Positions 39,097 through 53,128 of a stretch of DNA of 55,675 nucleotides are shown one piece after another (position 1 is the first letter of the stretch; each line of letters starts with the position of its first letter). This DNA comes from Mycobacterium syngnathidarum (GTDB taxonomy: Bacteria; Actinomycetota; Actinomycetes; Mycobacteriales; Mycobacteriaceae), in NCBI RefSeq assembly GCF_001942625.1, contig NZ_MLCL01000063.1, positions 1-55,675 on the forward strand. Direction: 5' to 3'. Both the position numbers and the translations under genes were made by a program. The notes under the pieces were generated by a model. That model was not told the DNA's origin and did no database searches. It was given only the letters and a program-made list of their open reading frames with translations.

Positions 39097-39967
39097 GCCA
39101 AGCGATCGAGCGCGGCGTCAAGGCCCAGGTGCTCGCCTCGGCTCTGCCGTGGCTCAAGCAGCTGCACGGCAAGATCGTCGTCGTCAAGTACGGCGGCAAC
39201 GCCATGACCGATGACACCCTCAAGGCCGCATTCGCCGCCGACATGGTGTTCCTGCGCAACTGCGGTATCCATCCCGTGGTGGTGCACGGTGGCGGTCCGC
39301 AGATCAGCGCGATGCTCAAGAAGCTCGGCATCGCAGGCGATTTCAAGGGTGGATTCCGGGTGACCACCCCGGAGGTCCTCGATGTGGCGCGCATGGTGCT
39401 GTTCGGTCAGGTGGGCCGCGAACTGGTCAATCTGATCAACGCCCACGGCCCGTACGCGGTCGGCCTCACCGGCGAGGACGCGCACCTGTTCACCGCGGTG
39501 CGACGCAGCGTCACCGTGGACGGGGTGGCCACCGACATCGGGCTGGTCGGCGACGTCGAGCAGGTCAACGCCGACTCATTGCTGGATCTCATTGCCGCGG
39601 GCCGTATACCGGTGGTCTCGACCATCGGACCCGATGTCGACGGCGTGGTGCACAACATCAATGCCGACACCGCCGCCGCGGCCCTGGCCGAATCCCTGGG
39701 TGCCGAGAAGCTGATCATGCTCACCGATGTGGAGGGCCTCTACACCGATTGGCCTGACCGCTCGTCGCTGGTCACCGAGATCGACACCGCGGCCCTGACC
39801 CAACTGCTCCCGTCACTCGAATCGGGCATGGTGCCCAAGATCGAGGCCTGCCTGCGGGCAGTGGAAGGCGGCGTGCCGAGCGCCCACGTGATCGACGGTC
39901 GCGTCGAACACTGCGTGCTCGTCGAACTTTTCACCGATGAGGGAACCGGAACCAAGGTGGTAAAACC

Positions 39968-39971
<4 letters not shown>
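39093..39971 (+). CDS. argB: Acetylglutamate kinase
   Basis: A 292-aa amino-acid kinase. [12 protein letters not shown] binds the phosphates, [13 protein letters not shown] and [14 protein letters not shown] bind acetylglutamate, and LTDVEGLY and [13 protein letters not shown] complete the fold. It phosphorylates N-acetylglutamate, the committed step that arginine inhibits in hexameric forms. The N-terminal helix ([18 protein letters not shown]) needed for hexamer formation and arginine inhibition is present. ATG overlaps the argJ stop (ATGA). Confidence 0.97.
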
Positions 39972-42075
<2,104 letters not shown>

Positions 42076-42076
42076 G

Positions 42077-42553
42077 GTGAGCGCACCCACCCGCGCCGGC
42101 CGTCAGGCCCGCATCATCGCCCTGCTGTCGTCGCGGCAGGTGAGCAGCCAGACCGAGCTGGCCGCGCTGCTGGGCCAGGAGGGCATCGAGGTCACCCAGG
42201 CCACGCTGTCGCGGGACCTGGAGGAACTCGGCGCGGTGAAACTGCGCGGTGTTGAAGGTGGAGCCGGGGCGTACGTCATCCCCGAGGACGGGAGCCCGGT
42301 GCGGGGGGTGTCCGGTGGCACCGAACGTCTGACCCGCTTGTTGGGGGAGTTGCTGGTCTCGACCGACGCCAGCGCTAACCTTGCCGTGCTGCGCACCCCG
42401 CCCGGGGCGGCGCATTACCTGGCCAGCGCGCTCGATCGCGCCGCCCTGCCGTATGTGGTCGGCACCGTCGCCGGTGACGACACCATCCTGGTGGTGGCGC
42501 GCGACCCGATGACCGGGGCCGAACTTGTCAAAACCATCGAGAACTTGAAGTAG
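42077..42553 (+). CDS. argR: Arginine repressor
   Basis: 158 aa. The N-terminal winged helix contains [33 protein letters not shown] with the conserved SR pair. The C-terminal domain, [29 protein letters not shown] and [14 protein letters not shown], forms the arginine-binding hexamer. It binds ARG boxes when arginine is plentiful; a double box stands in front of argC, so this is autogenous control. GTG 42077 begins one base after the argF TGA, giving the expected length. The frame extends upstream within argF but has no support. Confidence 0.97.
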   Translation: MSAPTRAGRQARIIALLSSRQVSSQTELAALLGQEGIEVTQATLSRDLEELGAVKLRGVEGGAGAYVIPEDGSPVRGVSGGTERLTRLLGELLVSTDASANLAVLRTPPGAAHYLASALDRAALPYVVGTVAGDDTILVVARDPMTGAELVKTIENLK

Positions 42554-42576
42554 AGCCAAAAACAAGGAGATTGCTC

Positions 42577-45218
<2,642 letters not shown>

Positions 45219-45220
45219 AC

Positions 45221-47011
45221 CTATTCGACGTGTTCGGACAGCTCCATCCAGCGGGCTTCGAACTCGGCGACCTGCGATTCCAGCTCGCGCAGTTCGCCGG
45301 TGAGCTTCCCCAGACCCACATGGTCGGACTGGTCGTGGGCGGCGAGTTCGTCGTGCTTGGTGGAGATCCGGTCGGCCAGCTTGGCCAGCGACCGGTCGAT
45401 CGAGGCCATCTCCTTTTCGACGTTGCGCAGTTCGGCGCCGGACAATCCTTGCGCGGGAGGGGCTTCGGTGCGTGACACCGGTCCACTCGGCGCGCCGGTG
45501 GCCCGCTGCTCGGACAGCTTCAGATATTCGTCGACCCCGCCGGGCAGATGACGCAGCCGGCCGTCCAGGATGGCGTACTGCTGATCGGTGACGCGCTCAA
45601 GCAGATACCGATCGTGCGACACCACGATCAGTGTGCCCGGCCAGGAATCGAGCAGATCCTCGGTGGCGGTCAGCATGTCGGTGTCCACATCGTTGGTGGG
45701 CTCGTCGAGCACCAGCACGTTCGGCTCCGAGAGCACCACCAGCATGAGCTGCAGCCGGCGGCGTTGGCCACCGGACAGTTCGCCGACGCGGGTCGACAGT
45801 TGGTCGCGCGCGAAGCCGAGCCGCTCCAGCAGTTGGGCCGGGGTCAGGTCCTTACCGTCGATCTGATAGCTGGTCTGCAGCCGCCCGACCACTTCGCGGA
45901 CCATGTCCCCGGCGACCGCATCGAGCTCGCTGGATTGCTGGTCGAGGATTGAAAGGCGCACGGTCTTACCGCGTTTGACCCGGCCGGAGGTCGGCGTCAC
46001 GGTCCCCGCGATCAGGCCGAGCAGGGTGGATTTGCCGGCACCGTTCGCACCGACGATGCCGGTGCGCTCGCCCGGTCCGATGCGCCATTCGATATCGCGC
46101 AACACTTCTCGCTCAGAGCCCGGGTAGGCCACCGACACGTCGAGCAGGTCGATCACGTCCTTGCCCAGCCGCGCGGTCGCCAGCCGGGACAACTCCACGG
46201 TGTTGCGCAGCGGCGGTACATCGGAGATCAGGGCATTGGCCGCGTCGATCCGGAACTTGGGTTTGGAGGTGCGGGCCGGTGCGCCCCGACGCAACCAGGC
46301 CAGCTCCTTGCGCATCAGGTTCTGCCGCTTGGCTTCGATCGAGGCGGCCTGCCGGTCGCGTTCCACGCGCTGCAGCACGTACGCCGCGTAGCCGCCCTCG
46401 AACGGCTCCACGATGCGGTCGTGCACCTCCCAGGTGGTGGTGGCGACCTCGTCGAGGAACCAGCGGTCGTGGGTGATCAGCAACAGTCCACCGGCGCCAC
46501 GTGCCCACCGCTGCTTGATATGTCCCGCCAGCCACGTGATGCCCTGGATGTCGAGATGGTTGGTCGGCTCGTCGAGCGCGATCACGTCCCAGTTGTCGAT
46601 CAGCAGCGCGGCCAGTTGCACGCGTCGGCGCTGGCCGCCCGACAACGTCGACACGGGAGCGTCGAACGGGATGTCGGCAACCAGACCGCCGATCACGTCA
46701 CGGATCCGGGCGTCGCCCGCCCATTCGTGTTCGGGGCGGTCTCCGACCAGCGACCAGCCGACGGTGTGGTCGGGGTCGAGAGTGTCGGTCTGGTCCAGCG
46801 ACCCCACTCGCAGGCCGCTGCGCCGGGTCACGCGGCCGCCGTGCGGGGCGATGCGCCCGGTGAGCATGCCCAGCAGGGTGGACTTTCCGTCGCCGTTGCG
46901 GCCGACGATGCCGATCCGGTCGCCTTCGCTGACGCCGACGGTGACCGCGTCGAACACCACCCCGGTGGGGTACTCCAGATGCAGGGTTTCGCCCCCGAGC
47001 AGGTGTGCCAT
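45221..47011 (-). CDS. ABC-F ATPase (Uup/Rv1668c-Rv1667c-like)
   Basis: A 596-aa soluble protein with two ABC modules: Walker A GRNGDGKST and GANGAGKST; signatures LSGGQRRRVQ and LSGGQRRRLQ; Walker B VIALDEPTNHLD and VLVLDEPTNDVD. Between them is the P-site interaction linker, here fairly short, with KAERQNLMRKELAWLRRGA-like residues. The C-terminus is a coiled coil. ABC-F proteins act on the ribosome (antibiotic protection or rescue), not in transport. In M. tuberculosis the relative is annotated as two adjacent pieces, Rv1668c and Rv1667c, while here it is one intact gene. ATG 47011 is preceded by TAGGGT (47020-47025, minus strand), 8 nt away. Confidence 0.93.
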   Translation of the reverse strand: MAHLLGGETLHLEYPTGVVFDAVTVGVSEGDRIGIVGRNGDGKSTLLGMLTGRIAPHGGRVTRRSGLRVGSLDQTDTLDPDHTVGWSLVGDRPEHEWAGDARIRDVIGGLVADIPFDAPVSTLSGGQRRRVQLAALLIDNWDVIALDEPTNHLDIQGITWLAGHIKQRWARGAGGLLLITHDRWFLDEVATTTWEVHDRIVEPFEGGYAAYVLQRVERDRQAASIEAKRQNLMRKELAWLRRGAPARTSKPKFRIDAANALISDVPPLRNTVELSRLATARLGKDVIDLLDVSVAYPGSEREVLRDIEWRIGPGERTGIVGANGAGKSTLLGLIAGTVTPTSGRVKRGKTVRLSILDQQSSELDAVAGDMVREVVGRLQTSYQIDGKDLTPAQLLERLGFARDQLSTRVGELSGGQRRRLQLMLVVLSEPNVLVLDEPTNDVDTDMLTATEDLLDSWPGTLIVVSHDRYLLERVTDQQYAILDGRLRHLPGGVDEYLKLSEQRATGAPSGPVSRTEAPPAQGLSGAELRNVEKEMASIDRSLAKLADRISTKHDELAAHDQSDHVGLGKLTGELRELESQVAEFEARWMELSEHVE

Positions 47012-47165
47012 CGCCGCCGACCCTATCGTTCGGCGGCCCCGGGACCGGCACCGCATCGAGCCACACTCGGCCTGTCGACGATCGAGTCGGTGATCGGTTG
47101 CTGTTGTGCCATGATGACCTCGTCAATCGGGGGTCGGGGTGATTTGCGATGTGGGGAGCAAGCTG

Positions 47166-50159
47166 GTGGATTTCTCGGCAGTGACCAAACCGGTCGAGCG
47201 GTTGCTGGCGACCGCGCAGAACGGTCTGGAGGTGCTGCGCTACGGGGGCCTGGAGACCGGTTCGGTCCCATCGCCCTTCCAGATCATCCAGAGCGTGCCG
47301 ATGTACCGGCTGCGGCGGTATTTCCCACCCGACGCCCGCCCGGGTGCCCAGAATCCGCGCCCGCCGGTGCTGATGGTGCATCCGATGATGATGTCGGCCG
47401 ACATGTGGGACGTGACGCGCGACGACGGGGCGGTCGGCATCCTGCACGCCGCGGGCATCGACCCGTGGGTCATCGACTTCGGCTCGCCCGACAAGGTCGA
47501 GGGCGGAATGCAACGAAACCTGGCCGACCACGTGGTGGCGTTGTCGGAGGCCATCGACATCGTCAAAGAGGTCACCGGGCGCGACGTGCATCTGGCCGGC
47601 TACTCGCAGGGCGGGATGTTCGCCTACCAGGCCGCGGCCTACCGGCGGTCCAAGGATCTGGCGAGCATCATCGCCTTCGGCTCACCGGTGGACACCCTGG
47701 CCGCACTGCCGATGAACCTTCCGGCCGGGGTCGCTGCGGGCGCCGCGGACTTCATGGCCGACCACGTCTTCAGCCGCATCGACATCCCGGGCTGGTTGGC
47801 GCGCACCGGATTCCAGATGCTCGACCCGATCAAGACGGCCCAGTCACGCTTCGAGTTTCTGCGTCAGCTCCACGACCGGGAGGCCTTGCTGCCACGCGAA
47901 CAACAGCGCCGCTTCCTGTCATCGGAGGGGTGGATCGCCTGGTCCGGGCCGGCGATCTCCGAACTGCTCAAGCAGTTCATCGCGCACAACCGCATGATCA
48001 CCGGCGGCTTCTCCATCCACGGTGACCTCGTCACGCTGTCCGACATCAATTGCCCGATTCTGGCCGTGATCGGTGAGGTCGATGACATCGGCCAACCGGC
48101 TGCCGTGCGCGGCATCAAGCGTGCCTCGCCGGACGCTGACGTCTACGAATATCTGATCAGGGCAGGACATTTCGGTCTGGTGGTGGGATCGAAGGCCTCC
48201 ACCCAGACCTGGCCGACGGTGGCGCAATGGGTGAAATGGCTTGGCGGAGAACAGATGCCCGAAGGTGTCGTTCCGATGGGATCGCAGCCGGCAGATCACC
48301 CCGAAGGCGGCGTGTCGTTCTCGACCCGTGTCACCCACGGAGCCACCGCAGCCACCGAGATGGCCTTCGGGGTGGCCCGCTCGGCCGCCGATGCGCTGGT
48401 GACGGCGAACAAGAACGCCCGGACCCTGGTCATCGAGACGGCTCGCACCTTGCCGCGCCTGGCCCGGTTGGGACAGGTCAACGATCACACCCGGATCTCG
48501 CTCGGCCGGATCATGAGCGAGCAGGCGCGCAGCGCGCCCAACGGTGAGGCGTTGCTTTTCGACGGTCGCGTGCACACCTACGAGGCGGTGGACCGCCGCA
48601 TCAACAATGTGGTGCACGGTCTGATCGACGTCGGGGTTCGCCAGGGTGCCCGGGTCGGTGTCCTGATGGACACCCGGCCCAGCGCGCTGGTCGCGATCGC
48701 GGCGCTGTCCCGGTTGGGTGCGGTGGCCGTGCTGCTGCCCGAAGCCGATCTGGCCGAGGCGGCCCGCCTCGGCGGGGTGGCCGAGATCATCGCCGATCCC
48801 AGCCACCTCGAGGTGGCCCGCAAGCTCGACACGCGGGTGCTGGTCCTCGGTGGTGGCGAGAGCCGTGATCTGCACCTGGACAAATACGATGCCGACGGCG
48901 CGTCGGTTGTCGACATGGAGAAGATCAACCCCGACGTCGTCGAGCTGCCGGGCTGGTATCGGCCCAACCCGGGCTTGGCCCGCGACCTGGCGTTCGTGGC
49001 GTTCAGCGAGGTCGGCGGTGAGCTGGTGGCCCGTCAGATCACGAACTTCCGGTGGGCGCTGTCGGCGTTCGGCACCGCATCGGCCGCCAATCTCGGCCGC
49101 GGTGACACGGTCTACTGCCTGACCCCGCTGCATCACCAGTCAGGCCTGCTGGTCAGCCTGGGTGGCGCGGTGGTCGGCGGCTCGCGCATCGCGTTGTCCC
49201 GTGGACTGCAACCCGACCGGTTCCTTCAGGAGATCCGGCAGTACGGCGTCACGGTCGTGTCCTACACCTGGGCCATGCTGCGCGAGGTCATCGACGATCC
49301 GTCGTTCTCGCTGACCGGCAGTCATCCGGTCCGGTTGTTCATCGGCTCCGGTATGCCGGCCGGGTTGTGGAAGCGCGTGGTCGATGTGTTCGAACCGGCC
49401 CAGGTGGTGGAGTTCTTCGCCACCACCGACGGACAGGCCGTGCTGGCCAATGTCTCGGGCGCCAAGATCGGCAGCAAGGGGCGTCCGCTGCCGGGCAGCG
49501 GCACCGTCGAACTTGCTGCCTACGACGCCGATGACGATCTGATCCTGGAGGACGAGCAAGGCTTTGTCCGCAAGGCCGAGGCCAACGAGGTCGGTGTGCT
49601 CCTGGCTCACCCGCGTGGCCCGGTGGATCCGACCGCCGTGGTCAAACGGGGTGTGTTCGCGCCTGCCGATACCTGGGTGTCCACCGAATTCCTGTTCCGT
49701 CGTGACGAGGACGGTGACTACTGGCTGGTGGACAACCGTGGTGCGGTGATCCGCACCGCGCGTGGGCCGGTGTTCGCGACGAGCGTCAACGACGCGGTCG
49801 GGCGCCTCGACGCGGTCGACATGTCGGTGACGTACGGCGTTGAGGAATCGGGCCGTCAGTTGGCGGTGACGGCCCTGGCCCTGCGGCCCGGCGGTAGCGT
49901 CCCGACGGCCGATCTCACCCACGCCCTGGACGATCTGGCCGCGGGTTGTCCGCCGGACGTGGTGCACGTGGTGGCCGACATGGAGCTCGGAGCCTCATAC
50001 CGCCCGGTGATCGGTCCGCTGCGGGCCGCGGGCATCCCGAAACCGGGTCGGCGTAACTGCTGGTACTTCGATGCCGATACAGGTACGTACAAGAAATTGA
50101 CTGCGGCCAGCCGGGCCGAACTCATCGCGGGTGCCGACGACGAGCCGGAGACCGACTAG
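47166..50159 (+). CDS. Rv1683-type fusion: alpha/beta hydrolase (lipase) plus acyl-CoA synthetase-like domain
   Basis: 997 aa. Residues about 50-350 are a PHA-synthase/lipase-like alpha/beta hydrolase: PVLMVHPMMMSADMWD, nucleophile elbow GYSQGG, Asp in GEVDDIGQP and His in RAGHFGLVVG. Residues about 440-980 follow the ANL acyl-CoA synthetase fold (DGRVHTYEAVDRRINN, RQGARVGVLM, VEFFATTDGQAVLANVSGAKIGSKGRPLPG). The M. tuberculosis relative Rv1683 is linked to triacylglycerol metabolism. In this copy the ATP-binding loop, the T-G-D motif and the C-terminal lysine motif are not recognisable, so the second domain may bind acyl-CoA without activating it. GTG 47166 was chosen because GGGGAG lies 7 nt upstream and the protein then begins like relatives. 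Confidence 0.9.
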   Translation: MDFSAVTKPVERLLATAQNGLEVLRYGGLETGSVPSPFQIIQSVPMYRLRRYFPPDARPGAQNPRPPVLMVHPMMMSADMWDVTRDDGAVGILHAAGIDPWVIDFGSPDKVEGGMQRNLADHVVALSEAIDIVKEVTGRDVHLAGYSQGGMFAYQAAAYRRSKDLASIIAFGSPVDTLAALPMNLPAGVAAGAADFMADHVFSRIDIPGWLARTGFQMLDPIKTAQSRFEFLRQLHDREALLPREQQRRFLSSEGWIAWSGPAISELLKQFIAHNRMITGGFSIHGDLVTLSDINCPILAVIGEVDDIGQPAAVRGIKRASPDADVYEYLIRAGHFGLVVGSKASTQTWPTVAQWVKWLGGEQMPEGVVPMGSQPADHPEGGVSFSTRVTHGATAATEMAFGVARSAADALVTANKNARTLVIETARTLPRLARLGQVNDHTRISLGRIMSEQARSAPNGEALLFDGRVHTYEAVDRRINNVVHGLIDVGVRQGARVGVLMDTRPSALVAIAALSRLGAVAVLLPEADLAEAARLGGVAEIIADPSHLEVARKLDTRVLVLGGGESRDLHLDKYDADGASVVDMEKINPDVVELPGWYRPNPGLARDLAFVAFSEVGGELVARQITNFRWALSAFGTASAANLGRGDTVYCLTPLHHQSGLLVSLGGAVVGGSRIALSRGLQPDRFLQEIRQYGVTVVSYTWAMLREVIDDPSFSLTGSHPVRLFIGSGMPAGLWKRVVDVFEPAQVVEFFATTDGQAVLANVSGAKIGSKGRPLPGSGTVELAAYDADDDLILEDEQGFVRKAEANEVGVLLAHPRGPVDPTAVVKRGVFAPADTWVSTEFLFRRDEDGDYWLVDNRGAVIRTARGPVFATSVNDAVGRLDAVDMSVTYGVEESGRQLAVTALALRPGGSVPTADLTHALDDLAAGCPPDVVHVVADMELGASYRPVIGPLRAAGIPKPGRRNCWYFDADTGTYKKLTAASRAELIAGADDEPETD

Positions 50160-50176
50160 GCCGGTTTGTCGGCGGC

Positions 50177-50191
50177 GTGCCGGGGCGGCAC
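50177..50191 (+). terminator. Small hairpin after the Rv1683-type gene
   Basis: GTGCCG-GGG-CGGCAC is a 6-bp stem 18 bp after the stop, without a T-tract. It is weak support for a terminator. A -10-like TACGCT (50200-50205) follows and may start the next gene. Confidence 0.28.
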
Positions 50192-50234
50192 CGCGCTGTT
50201 ACGCTCCGGCAGACGGCGAACGACTGGAGGATCG

Positions 50235-50747
50235 ATGGCTTCGGGATCGGGTGTGCACAGCTGGCGTCGGGTGGTCAGCGTCGCGGTGACGGGTGGTGCG
50301 CTGGTCGTGGGGCTGGGTGCGCCGACGGCCGCGGCGGATCCCGCCGAGCCCACACCTCAGGCGGATGCGCCGGCGCCGCAGATGACGGCCGACGAAGCAT
50401 TGTCCATCGTCGCCAAGGACTATGACACCGGTGAGGGTGGTGGACAGATCTCGACGCTGATCCACGACATCCTGAAGCTGCGTCAGCAGGGCTACAAGCC
50501 GTCGAACGCCAACCGCGAGGCCATCACCGAAGCGCTCGACAAGCGCCCCAACCAGGTGCCGCTGATCAAAGCGCTCAAGAGCACCCTGGCCTACCAGCGC
50601 AAGCTGCAGGCCCAGTCGAACGCGCAGATTTCGCGAGGCGGTGTCAATCCCGGTGTCGGGCAGTTCCCGGGTGGCATCGCGCCGATTCCGGGTGGCGCGG
50701 GGGCCCAGCCCGGACCTAGTGGCGGCATCCAGATCCCGCTGGGCTAG
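50235..50747 (+). CDS. Secreted protein of unknown function, Pro/Gly-rich C-terminus
   Basis: A 170-aa protein. A signal peptide (WRRVVSVAVTGGALVVGLG) ends at PTAAAD, near residue 36. The mature N-terminus is Pro/Ala-rich. The centre (TADEALSIVAKDYDTGEGGGQISTLIHDILKLRQQGYKPSNANREAI) is helical and well ordered. The last 45 residues are Gly/Pro-rich and probably disordered. There are no Cys in the mature part and no lipobox. ATG 50235 has GGAGG 5-9 nt upstream. I do not recognise a family; it looks like a mycobacterial envelope or secreted protein. It is followed by the Trm112-like gene after 6 bp, so both may be co-transcribed. Confidence 0.85.
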   Translation: MASGSGVHSWRRVVSVAVTGGALVVGLGAPTAAADPAEPTPQADAPAPQMTADEALSIVAKDYDTGEGGGQISTLIHDILKLRQQGYKPSNANREAITEALDKRPNQVPLIKALKSTLAYQRKLQAQSNAQISRGGVNPGVGQFPGGIAPIPGGAGAQPGPSGGIQIPLG

Positions 50748-50753
50748 CTTCAC

Positions 50754-50975
50754 GTGGTGGTCGACGACAAGCTTCTGAGCATCCTGGTCTGCCCGCAGGA
50801 TCGCGGGCCACTGCTGCTCGCGGGAACGGACTGGCTCTACAACCCACGGTTGCGGCGCGCCTACCGGATCGAGGACGGTATCCCGGTGCTCTTGGTCGAC
50901 GAGGCAGTGGCCATCGATGACGACACCGAGCATCAGCGCCTGCTGGAACTGGCCGGGTCAGGGGAGTCCGGGTAG
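50754..50975 (+). CDS. Trm112-like small protein (Rv1684-like)
   Basis: 73 aa. LLSILVCPQDRGPLLLAGTDWLYNPRLRRAYRIEDGIPVLLVDEA is the Trm112/YcaR fold, a small zinc-ribbon-derived beta protein; in eukaryotes Trm112 activates methyltransferases. Only one Cys (in VCPQD) remains where the classical form has CPxC and a second pair, so metal binding is unlikely. The M. tuberculosis counterpart Rv1684 has a similar position. Its final 18 bp overlap the tail of the convergent TetR gene. Confidence 0.88.
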   Translation: MVVDDKLLSILVCPQDRGPLLLAGTDWLYNPRLRRAYRIEDGIPVLLVDEAVAIDDDTEHQRLLELAGSGESG

Positions 50976-51584
50976 GTCGCCGGTCAAGTAGCGCTGCAGG
51001 GTCGGTGCGATGGTTTCGACGATCTGCTCCACCGGCAGCGTCGCGAAAGGCTCCAGCTCCAGGATGTAGCGCGCCATCGCGACCCCGACCAGTTGCGAGG
51101 CGACGAACTGGATGCGCACGCGGGAGCTACCGGGCGGGTCGTCGACGCGTGGCCCGATTTCTCCGATGATCACCTCCTGCAGGAACGACCGCACGAGCGA
51201 TACGTCGTTGCCTGCCAGGATGGAACGCAAGGTCGCCACGAACCCTTTGCCGATCTCGGAATCCCACAGCGGCAACAAGATTGACGGCAGCGTGTGGCCG
51301 ATTTGTTCGACCGGAACCTCGTTGAGCCGTCCGATGACGGTCATGGGATCGATCGGAATGTGAATCGCGGCGGCGAACAGCTGGGTTTTCGTGCCGAAGT
51401 AGTGATGCACCAGGGCGGCGTCAACCCCGGCGTCGGCCGCGATGGCGCGAATCGATGTCTTGTCGATTCCGTTGCGGGCGAACAATTCCCGTGCACTGGC
51501 CAAGATGCGCTCACGTCGGTCCGACGGCCCCGAGGGACGGCCCCGGCGTTTGCGTTCCTGGCCGGAATCGATGTCGGTGCTCAT
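50958..51584 (-). CDS. TetR-family transcriptional regulator (Rv1685c-like)
   Basis: 208 aa. The N-terminal helix-turn-helix is RERILASARELFARNGIDKTSIRAIAADAGVDAALVHHYFGTKTQLFAAAI, canonical TetR. The C-terminal domain is helical and of the exporter-regulator type (DUF-like TetR_C). The start MSTDIDSGQERKRRGRPSG is typical. It lies downstream of the ABC-2 exporter genes on the same strand and is the likely binder of the two palindromes that overlap the exporter start. It is induced presumably by a substrate of the exporter. Confidence 0.93.
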   Translation of the reverse strand: MSTDIDSGQERKRRGRPSGPSDRRERILASARELFARNGIDKTSIRAIAADAGVDAALVHHYFGTKTQLFAAAIHIPIDPMTVIGRLNEVPVEQIGHTLPSILLPLWDSEIGKGFVATLRSILAGNDVSLVRSFLQEVIIGEIGPRVDDPPGSSRVRIQFVASQLVGVAMARYILELEPFATLPVEQIVETIAPTLQRYLTGDLPGLP

Positions 51585-51590
51585 GGTTTC

Positions 51591-52418
51591 CTAAGGTGTT
51601 CGGCGACGCAGGGTGGCCGCAGCCAGACACAATGCCACGATGGCGAACCCTACGACGATCGCGATGTCGCGGGCGGCGATCGCGGTCAGCTCAGGATGGG
51701 CGCCAACCTGCTGCAGTGCTTCGAGCGCATAGCTGGCGGGAAGCACGTTGCTGATCCACTGCAGCCAGTCCGGCAGCGCGGCGCGCGGCACGATGATGCC
51801 GCACAACAGCAGCTGCGGGGCGATCACCACGGGCATGAACTGCACTGCCTGGAACTCGGTGCGGGCGAACGCGCTGCACAGCAGGCCCAGACCCACGCCC
51901 AGCACGGCGTTGATGATCGCGATGAGGAAAACCAGGGCGGGGCTGCCGGCGGTGTCGAATCCGAGGAGCCAGAACGAGACGATGCAGGCCAGGGTGGCTT
52001 GGGCGGCGGCAGCGATCGAGAAGGCGGTGCCGTAGGCGGCCAGCAGGTCGAAGCGGCGAAGCGGCGTGGTCAGGATGCGCTCAAGGGTTCCCGACACGCG
52101 TTCGCGCTGCATGGTGATCGAGGTGATCAGGAACATCACGATCAGGGGGAAGACGCCGAGCATGATCAGGCAGGCGTTGTTGAACGGCGACGGATGTCCC
52201 GGTGCCTGCGGCGCGTTCTGGAACATGAAGTACATCAGGGTGATGATCAGGCTGGGCACCACCAGGATCATTGCCACGCTGCGGTGGTCGGCGGCCAGTT
52301 GCCGCAGGATCCGGCCGGTGGTGGCCAGGTATGCCGCCGGGCTCAGCCGGCTGGGTTGGTCGCGGCTGGGTCGCTGCGCCGGATGACGGTGAGAAACGCT
52401 TCCTCCAGAGACGTGCAT
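51591..52418 (-). CDS. ABC-2 type transporter permease (Rv1686c-like)
   Basis: 275 aa if started at ATG 52418. Six hydrophobic helices are visible, with the ABC-2 core QRERVSGTLERILTTPLRRFDLLAAY between helices 2 and 3 and LLLCGIIVPRAALPDWLQWISNVLPASYALEALQQVG near the end. It pairs with the ATPase to form an exporter, in DrrB-like fashion. The ATG lies 76 bp inside the ATPase gene. The conserved part begins at [14 protein letters not shown], where the only overlapping codon with the ATPase stop is CTG (CTGA). So the start is uncertain: either the long overlap or a CTG initiation. Confidence 0.9.
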   Translation of the reverse strand: MHVSGGSVSHRHPAQRPSRDQPSRLSPAAYLATTGRILRQLAADHRSVAMILVVPSLIITLMYFMFQNAPQAPGHPSPFNNACLIMLGVFPLIVMFLITSITMQRERVSGTLERILTTPLRRFDLLAAYGTAFSIAAAAQATLACIVSFWLLGFDTAGSPALVFLIAIINAVLGVGLGLLCSAFARTEFQAVQFMPVVIAPQLLLCGIIVPRAALPDWLQWISNVLPASYALEALQQVGAHPELTAIAARDIAIVVGFAIVALCLAAATLRRRTP

Positions 52419-53128
52419 GAGGTGTCCTTCCGTAGCCGGTCGGGAGTGGTGTGGGCGAGCAGTTGACCTTCACGCATGAGCAGCAGGTCGCCGCAGTGAT
52501 CGGCCTCGTCCATGACATGGCTGGAGACCAGCAGCATGGTGCCGCGCCGCGACAGATCGTTGAACTGTTCCCACAGGTCCACCCGCAGCACCGGGTCCAG
52601 GCCGACGGTGGGTTCGTCCAGCACCAGCAGTTCGGGTTCGGCCACCAGCGCGCAGGCGAGAGAGGCCCGGGTCCGTTGGCCACCGGAAAGATTGCCGCAG
52701 TATGCGGTGCGGTGATCCTCGAGGCCGACCGAGCGGATGGCGGCGGCCGCCGAGGCCGCTGACGTTCCGTACAGCGCGGCGAAGTACCGCACATTGTCGA
52801 TCACCCGCAGGTCGTCGTAGATGGTCGGATCCTGCGTGACGTATCCGACGCGATGGCGCAGCGGCGCCGAACCGGCCGGATGCCCGAGCACCGTGACGGT
52901 GCCGGCCGCGACGATCTGTGTCCCGACGATGCTGCGCATGAGGGTGGATTTGCCGCAGCCCGACGGGCCGAGAAGGCCGGTGATGGTGCCGCCGGCGATC
53001 TGGACGGTGAGGTCGCGGATCGCGGGCCGGCCACCCCGGCTGACCTGCAGTCCGGCGATGTCGATGGCCGGGGGAGCACCCCCGGTAGGGGAATCCACGG
53101 AGAATTCATCAACCGATGAAGTCATCAT
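52343..53128 (-). CDS. ABC transporter ATP-binding protein (Rv1687c-like)
   Basis: A 261-aa single ABC module: Walker [11 protein letters not shown]-loop YVTQDPT, signature [16 protein letters not shown], Walker [13 protein letters not shown] and H-loop [11 protein letters not shown]. It is of the DrrA type found with ABC-2 permeases, probably exporting a hydrophobic compound or drug. It is first in the operon ATPase-permease-TetR. Two TCATC-N4-GATGA palindromes overlap or flank its ATG, which puts the whole operon under direct repression by the downstream TetR, most likely. Confidence 0.94.
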   Translation of the reverse strand: MMTSSVDEFSVDSPTGGAPPAIDIAGLQVSRGGRPAIRDLTVQIAGGTITGLLGPSGCGKSTLMRSIVGTQIVAAGTVTVLGHPAGSAPLRHRVGYVTQDPTIYDDLRVIDNVRYFAALYGTSAASAAAAIRSVGLEDHRTAYCGNLSGGQRTRASLACALVAEPELLVLDEPTVGLDPVLRVDLWEQFNDLSRRGTMLLVSSHVMDEADHCGDLLLMREGQLLAHTTPDRLRKDTSCTSLEEAFLTVIRRSDPAATNPAG

